NCBI GenBank assembly: GCA_039812085.1
Contig: JBDHZU010000068.1
Span: forward strand, 1 to 10,362
Direction of reading: 5' to 3'
DNA from: JBDHZU01 sp039812085
GTDB taxonomy: Bacteria > Actinomycetota > Actinomycetes > S36-B12 > UBA10799
DNA: 10,362 nt
A program made the translations under genes and the position numbers. A model generated the notes under the pieces. It ran no database searches. It was not told the origin of the DNA and saw only the letters and a program-made list of their open reading frames with translations. Of this stretch, positions 6,825 to 10,362 are shown one piece after another. The number at the start of each line of letters is the position of its first letter. Position 1 is the first letter of the stretch.

Positions 6825-7073
6825 TTAGCCGCCAGCAAAGGGCGGCAAGATGTCAACCTGAACGTTGTCTGGCAGAGGCGTGGCGGGATCAACGTTGCAA
6901 TGACTCACCCCATCGATCAACAGGGTTGAAGCAGCCAAGACCGGACGCAGATTCGGACCAAACACTTCGATGATGGCGTGCGTGAGTTCACCGACGGTGG
7001 TGGCATTCGTCGTCCATTGCGAGCATTGGGTGGCGGCTCGGGCTCCAGCAAAGAAGTTCACGGTGTGACTCAT
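6825..7073 (-). CDS. moaD: Molybdopterin synthase sulfur carrier (small) subunit MoaD
   Basis: Ubiquitin-like sulfur carrier of molybdopterin synthase. It has 82 residues, the usual length, starting MSHTVNFFAGARAATQ, where strand one is followed by the MoaD-type A.R turn. It ends LPPFAGG, and the terminal Gly-Gly is the site that is adenylylated and thiocarboxylated. The frame is open further upstream through the end of moaA, but the ATG at 7073-7071 fits the family and lies 2 bases after the moaA stop. It is therefore co-transcribed with moaA. The activating enzyme (MoeB/MoeZ type) is not in this window. A ThiS or other MoaD-like carrier is possible by fold alone, but the Moco setting decides. 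Confidence 0.92.
   Translation of the reverse strand: MSHTVNFFAGARAATQCSQWTTNATTVGELTHAIIEVFGPNLRPVLAASTLLIDGVSHCNVDPATPLPDNVQVDILPPFAGG
6828..6846. repeat. GC-rich hairpin at the moaE/moaD convergent junction
   Basis: GCCGCC and GGCGGC form a perfect 6-bp stem around a 7-base loop, eight bases past the moaE stop and within the last codons of moaD. It could act as a terminator for the moaE transcript, although no T tract follows. Part of the symmetry comes from the Gly-Gly codons that MoaD must keep, so it may be coincidental. Confidence 0.3.
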
Positions 7074-7075
7074 GC

Positions 7076-8089
7076 CTAGCCGCCGATTGCCGACATCGGA
7101 CGCAGCGGAATCAACACTGGACCGTTGAATGTTGGTCCGTCCAAAGACTCGTGACCAGACCACTTGTTGGCAAACCCGTCGCGCCAGATTGTCGCGAGTT
7201 CGGCATCAGATGCCCCAGCTCGAAGCGCGGAACGCAGATCCGTTTCTTGCGGCCCAAACAAGCACGGTCGCATTTGGCCGTCAGCGGTTAGTCGGACTCG
7301 GTCGCAGTCGCCACAGAACGGGCGAGTGATCGAGGCGATAACTCCCACGGTGTCCGGACCATTATCGACAAGCCACTCGTCGGCCGGAGCGGTTCGATGC
7401 GTACGAGTTACTGGAGTCAGTCGCCAGTGCTGCTGAAGTTGGTCCAGAATCTCGTCGGCGGTGACCATTTGATCTCGTTTCCAGGTGCCCATCGGATCCA
7501 ATGGCATCTGCTCGATGAACCGCAGTTGTAGCCCACGATTCAGGGCGAACTGCAACAGCTTGGGTGCCTCGTGATCGTTAATCCCTCGCATGAGGACGCT
7601 ATTGAGCTTGATTGGCTGCAATCCAGTTGCGATGGCAGCGTCGATACCCGCTAGCGCATCGTCCAATCGGTCGCGGCGAGCAAGCTGCGCAAAAGTCTGC
7701 GGATCGAGAGTGTCGAGACTGATGTTGAGGCGGTCGAGCCCGGCGTGATGAAGCGGTTCGGCCAGGCGATCAAGTCCGATGCCGTTCGTCGTCATCGCGA
7801 TGTGTGGCCGATTTGGCAGTTGGGCTGTTACGGAGATGATCTCCGGTAGTCCTGGTCGCAGTAGCGGTTCACCGCCAGTGAATCGAATACTCGTTACCCC
7901 GAGTTGGGTCACCGCGATAGTGATGAGTCGAACCAGTTCGTCATCGGTCAGGAGATGATCGCTGGCCAGCCATCCCGGCCCGTCTGCTGGCATGCAGTAG
8001 GTACACCGAAGGTTGCATCGGTCGGTGACGGAAACACGCAGATCGGTGCCCACGCGGCCATAGCGGTCGACCAATCGGTGGGCGGTCAC
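7076..8089 (-). CDS. moaA: GTP 3',8-cyclase MoaA (radical SAM)
   Basis: Catalyses the first committed step of Moco synthesis, radical cyclisation of GTP. From the GTG at 8089-8087 it has 337 residues, close to the 329 of E. coli MoaA. The radical SAM cluster is C25-x3-C29-x2-C32 (DRCNLRCTYC), followed by TGGEPLLRPG (71-80) and FIEQMPLD (191-198). The second [4Fe-4S] site is C259-x2-C262-x13-C276 (PFCGDC...RPCLFG). It ends in the Gly-Gly (336-337) required for MoaA activity. In-frame GTG codons also exist at 8119, 8137 and 8155. The 8089 start is preferred because a TATGCT -10 lies six bases upstream and C25 then sits where C24 lies in E. coli. It forms an operon with moaD and is divergent from moeA. 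Confidence 0.93.
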   Translation of the reverse strand: MTAHRLVDRYGRVGTDLRVSVTDRCNLRCTYCMPADGPGWLASDHLLTDDELVRLITIAVTQLGVTSIRFTGGEPLLRPGLPEIISVTAQLPNRPHIAMTTNGIGLDRLAEPLHHAGLDRLNISLDTLDPQTFAQLARRDRLDDALAGIDAAIATGLQPIKLNSVLMRGINDHEAPKLLQFALNRGLQLRFIEQMPLDPMGTWKRDQMVTADEILDQLQQHWRLTPVTRTHRTAPADEWLVDNGPDTVGVIASITRPFCGDCDRVRLTADGQMRPCLFGPQETDLRSALRAGASDAELATIWRDGFANKWSGHESLDGPTFNGPVLIPLRPMSAIGG

Positions 8090-8095
8090 TGGTTC

Positions 8096-8101
8096 AGCAT
8101 A
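8096..8101 (-). promoter_or_regulatory. -10 element of moaA (leaderless)
   Basis: The minus strand reads TATGCT, then six bases, then GTG at 8089. This is the same TANNNT-N6-start spacing as moaC. There is no ribosome binding site before this GTG. If correct, it excludes the longer in-frame starts at 8119, 8137 and 8155. No convincing -35 is seen; a dyad (8117-8133) occupies that region. Confidence 0.5.
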
Positions 8102-8116
8102 CGTCGCGGATGAGGT

Positions 8117-8133
8117 CACGAGATTTGCTCGTG
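8117..8133. repeat. Dyad in the moaA/moeA spacer (candidate operator)
   Basis: CACGAG-ATTTG-CTCGTG is a perfect 6-bp inverted repeat with a 5-base centre. Its centre (8125) lies about 36 bases upstream of the proposed moaA transcription start and just before the moeA start. It is well placed for a regulator controlling both divergent genes. No known binding motif was recognised. Confidence 0.45.
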
Positions 8134-8138
8134 GCACG

Positions 8139-9356
8139 ATGGCCAGCGTGACCACCAGCGATTCCTTGTTGCCCGCTGACGAGCATCAACAACAACTCTT
8201 GGAACTGGTTCGCCCCCTTGCAGCGGTTCGTTGCCCAGTCGAACAATCCCGTGGATTGCGGTTAGCCGAGCAACCGAAGGCACAGGTGGATTCCCCGCCA
8301 TTCACTAATTCCGCCATGGATGGGTACGCGGTGCGAAGCGACGATCTAGCGGAGTTGCCTGCGACGTTGACAGTGACCGACGACCTTCCCGCTGGTGCGC
8401 GTCCCACCCAAAGCGTGGAACCAGGAACTGCGCAACGGATCATGACTGGCGCGATGCTGCCGGACGGTGCTGACTGTGTTGTCCCCGTGGAATTGACTGA
8501 TGCCGGAACAGCCAGGGTGGCGGTCGCCGAAGTCGTAGAAGCGGGTCAACATATTCGTCGCCAGGGTGAAGACGTGGTGGTGGGGACTGGGATCGGTCAA
8601 GCAGGGCAGCTACTCACCCCAACTGTCGTCGCGAGTTTGGTTTCGCTAGGAGTCGCTGAGGTGAGTGTGACTCCGGCCCCTCGTGTGGCCGTCATTTCTA
8701 CTGGCGATGAACTCATCGAATCCGGATCTGACCTAGCCGCGGGGAAGATATTTGATTCCAACAGCGTCTTGCTGGAAGGACTCGTTTCCCAAGCCGGAGC
8801 GGTGTGCGTGATCCGTGCATCCGTCAATGATGAGGTCGAGAATCTGCGGCGGGTGCTCACTGCTGCCTCAGCAGAAGCTGACCTGATCGTTACTGCGGGC
8901 GGGATTAGTGCTGGCGCGTATGAAGTCGTGAAACAAACGTTGGCGGAATCGCCTGGAGCGTGGTTTGGGGGCGTCAATATCCAGCCGGGCAAACCGCAGG
9001 GTTTCGGGCTGGTCAATGACGTTCCCGTCGTGACCTTGCCTGGCAATCCCGTCAGTGTGCTGGTGTCTTTCTGGCTGTTCGTTAATCCCATGTTGCGCAG
9101 ACTCGCTGGTGCTGAGATGCCTGTGCCCGAACGTGTGAGCGCCCAGATTGCGGATTCGGTTGCCGCGCATTCGCAACGTGTCCGTTGGCAGCCCGCGATC
9201 CGCAACGGTCATTCCGTCGTTCAACCATTGCCCAAAGGTGGGTCGCACATGTTGTCCAAGGCCGTGGGTGCCGACTGCTTGATTGAAGTCATGCCCGGCG
9301 AATCACTACCGGCTGGATCTCACGTGAACGTCATGGACTTCGGGATTCGTCCGTAG
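8139..9356 (+). CDS. moeA: Molybdopterin molybdenumtransferase MoeA
   Basis: Inserts molybdate into adenylylated molybdopterin, releasing AMP. The 405 residues are normal for MoeA. FTNSAMDGYA (55-64) holds D61, equivalent to D59 of E. coli. TGAMLPDGADCVV (103-115), VISTGDEL (185-192, E191), GGISAGAYEVVK (254-265), IQPGKPQGFG (281-290) and LPGNPVS (300-306) follow, and the C-terminal domain IV ends at 405. In the GGISAG loop a Glu (E262) appears where E. coli has Asp259, a conservative change I believe is common in actinobacteria. The ATG at 8139 has no ribosome binding site. GTG at 8148, seven bases after CACGAT, is an alternative leaderless start. It is divergent from moaA, and its TAG stop forms part of the -10 of the next gene. 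Confidence 0.95.
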   Translation: MASVTTSDSLLPADEHQQQLLELVRPLAAVRCPVEQSRGLRLAEQPKAQVDSPPFTNSAMDGYAVRSDDLAELPATLTVTDDLPAGARPTQSVEPGTAQRIMTGAMLPDGADCVVPVELTDAGTARVAVAEVVEAGQHIRRQGEDVVVGTGIGQAGQLLTPTVVASLVSLGVAEVSVTPAPRVAVISTGDELIESGSDLAAGKIFDSNSVLLEGLVSQAGAVCVIRASVNDEVENLRRVLTAASAEADLIVTAGGISAGAYEVVKQTLAESPGAWFGGVNIQPGKPQGFGLVNDVPVVTLPGNPVSVLVSFWLFVNPMLRRLAGAEMPVPERVSAQIADSVAAHSQRVRWQPAIRNGHSVVQPLPKGGSHMLSKAVGADCLIEVMPGESLPAGSHVNVMDFGIRP

Positions 9357-9359
9357 GCT
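9354..9359 (+). promoter_or_regulatory. -10 element of the acyl-CoA dehydrogenase gene (leaderless)
   Basis: TAGGCT fits TANNNT, and exactly six bases (GGCCCA) separate it from the ATG at 9366. Its first three bases are the moeA stop codon. No ribosome binding site precedes the ATG, so a leaderless transcript is likely, although read-through from moeA is also possible. Confidence 0.45.
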
Positions 9360-9365
9360 GGCCCA

Positions 9366-10362
9366 ATGTCCACTCCGCTTGAGCTCTTTGCGATCGACGA
9401 CCTGATCAGTGCAGACGATCGGAATATCCGCAACACCGTGCGTGCGGCGCTGGCAGACAAACTTCGTCCCCATGTCGCCGATTGGTATGAGAACAGTTCA
9501 CTTCCGGTTCGAGAAGTCGCCAAGGAACTCGGTGACCTAGGTCTACTTGGCATGCATCTGCAGGGATACGGCTGTGCGGGTACCAGCGCGACTGCTTATG
9601 GATTGGCCTGCATGGAACTTGAGGCGGTCGACTCTGGGATTCGTTCATTAGTTTCCGTGCAGGGGTCGTTGGCGATGTTTGCGATCCACGAGTACGGCAG
9701 TGACGAGCAGAAGGAACAGTGGCTGCCGAGTATGGCCGCTGGCGAGGCAATCGGTTGCTTTGCGCTCACTGAGCCTGACTTCGGTTCCAATCCCGGCGGT
9801 ATGCGTACCTTCGCGCGACGCGATGGCCACGACTGGGTGCTCAACGGGTCGAAGATGTGGATCACTAATGGGACTGTGGCTGACGTGGCCGTGGTGTGGG
9901 CGCAGACAGATGAACGTGTTCGCGGTTTCGTCGTTCCCACGGACACGCCTGGTCTGGTCGCGCCAGAGATCACGCACAAGATGTCGCTGCGTGCCTCCGT
10001 TACCAGTGAGCTGGTTTTTGATGAGGTGCGGTTGCCTGCATCCGCAGTGCTACCTGGGGCGCAGGGTCTGTCTGGTCCGCTGTCCTGTTTGAACGAGGCT
10101 CGGTACGGAATCGTTTTCGGTTCCCTCGGTGCAGCCCGTGACTGCCTGGAGACGGCATTGGCCTACGTGGACGAACGACAGATCTTCGACAAGCCACTAG
10201 CCGGTTACCAAATCACCCAAACCAAGCTTGCGGACATGACGCTGGAGTTAGGCAAAGGAATGTTGCTGGCACTACAACTTGGTCGACTCAAAGACGCCGG
10301 AGAACTCACCTCCGAACAGATCAGCCTGGGCAAACTCAACAACGTGCGGGAAGCAATCGCCA
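9366..10362 (+). CDS. gcdH: Glutaryl-CoA dehydrogenase-like acyl-CoA dehydrogenase (partial, C-terminus beyond right edge)
   Basis: A flavoenzyme of the acyl-CoA dehydrogenase family. Glutaryl-CoA dehydrogenase oxidises and decarboxylates glutaryl-CoA to crotonyl-CoA in lysine and tryptophan breakdown. The first 332 residues are present. FAD-binding blocks are seen at CFALTEPDFGSNPGGM (131-146) and KMWITNG (163-169), with KMSLRASVTSEL (205-216) and CLNEARYGIVFG (241-252) typical of the glutaryl-CoA branch. E86, R93 and S97 in ELEAVDSGIRSLVS align with E87, R94 and S98 of human GCDH, which line the pocket for the glutaryl carboxylate, so this specificity is favoured over other acyl-CoA dehydrogenases. 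The catalytic Glu lies beyond the window. The ATG follows a leaderless-type -10. There is no evident functional link to the Moco genes upstream. Confidence 0.88.
   Translation, partial: MSTPLELFAIDDLISADDRNIRNTVRAALADKLRPHVADWYENSSLPVREVAKELGDLGLLGMHLQGYGCAGTSATAYGLACMELEAVDSGIRSLVSVQGSLAMFAIHEYGSDEQKEQWLPSMAAGEAIGCFALTEPDFGSNPGGMRTFARRDGHDWVLNGSKMWITNGTVADVAVVWAQTDERVRGFVVPTDTPGLVAPEITHKMSLRASVTSELVFDEVRLPASAVLPGAQGLSGPLSCLNEARYGIVFGSLGAARDCLETALAYVDERQIFDKPLAGYQITQTKLADMTLELGKGMLLALQLGRLKDAGELTSEQISLGKLNNVREAIA

Noticed and set aside
8090..8138. Moco riboswitch upstream of moaA
   Set aside because: The space between the moaA and moeA starts is about 49 bases, too short for the large structured Moco RNA, and moaA appears leaderless.
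1..10362. CRISPR arrays, tRNA or rRNA genes, insertion sequences, phage or toxin-antitoxin genes
   Set aside because: No repeat-spacer pattern, cloverleaf, terminal inverted repeats, transposase or integrase motifs were seen. Nearly all of the window is covered by ordinary metabolic genes of similar composition.

Overview
The window looks like chromosomal DNA of an actinomycete-type bacterium (Actinomycetota) with a moderately high G+C content. Four things point there: NarG/NarH of the actinobacterial form (NarG keeps a long N-terminal extension before the Fe-S motif and ends in the QRDEVTVIRRRSQEVQY-type tail seen in mycobacterial NarG), a stand-alone DUF6457 protein (a family I know from actinobacteria), frequent GTG starts, and several genes that appear to be transcribed without a leader. 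No mobile element, tRNA, rRNA, CRISPR array or phage gene was seen, and no gap between genes exceeds about 90 bp.

Layout. Bases 1-4534 hold the start of a respiratory nitrate reductase operon on the minus strand: narG (complete) followed by narH (cut by the left edge), joined by a TGATG stop/start overlap. narJ and narI would be expected past the left edge. Bases 4535-4623 are a short divergent spacer with an inverted repeat, a 10-bp-period direct repeat and a small hairpin. Bases 4624-9356 are a compact molybdenum cofactor (Moco) island whose genes keep changing strand: mobA (+), a DUF6457 gene (-), moaC-mogA-moaE (+), moaA-moaD (-), moeA (+). The convergent ends lie 13 bp (mobA/DUF6457) and 4 bp (moaE/moaD) apart. 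The divergent starts are 34 bp (DUF6457/moaC) and about 49 bp (moaA/moeA) apart. From 9366 to the right edge is the first part of an acyl-CoA dehydrogenase whose residues match glutaryl-CoA dehydrogenase.

How the genes fit together. NarG carries a molybdenum bis-MGD cofactor, and nearly the whole pathway that makes it lies next to narG. MoaA and MoaC turn GTP into cyclic pyranopterin monophosphate. MoaD and MoaE add the dithiolene sulfurs to give molybdopterin. MogA adenylylates it, MoeA inserts molybdate, and MobA adds GMP. The missing pieces are a MoeB/MoeZ-type activator of MoaD, MobB and molybdate transport, none of which is in the window. The island can be read as the cofactor supply of the adjacent nitrate reductase. 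The glutaryl-CoA dehydrogenase has no evident link to this.

The gene content is conventional, and I see no convincing new system. The points worth a second look are regulatory: three genes (moaC, moaA, gcdH) share an exact TANNNT-N6-start arrangement expected of leaderless transcripts, and perfect dyads sit in the narG/mobA and moaA/moeA spacers. A bulged stem-loop lies between mobA and the DUF6457 gene, and MoaC seems to lack its usual N-terminal segment.
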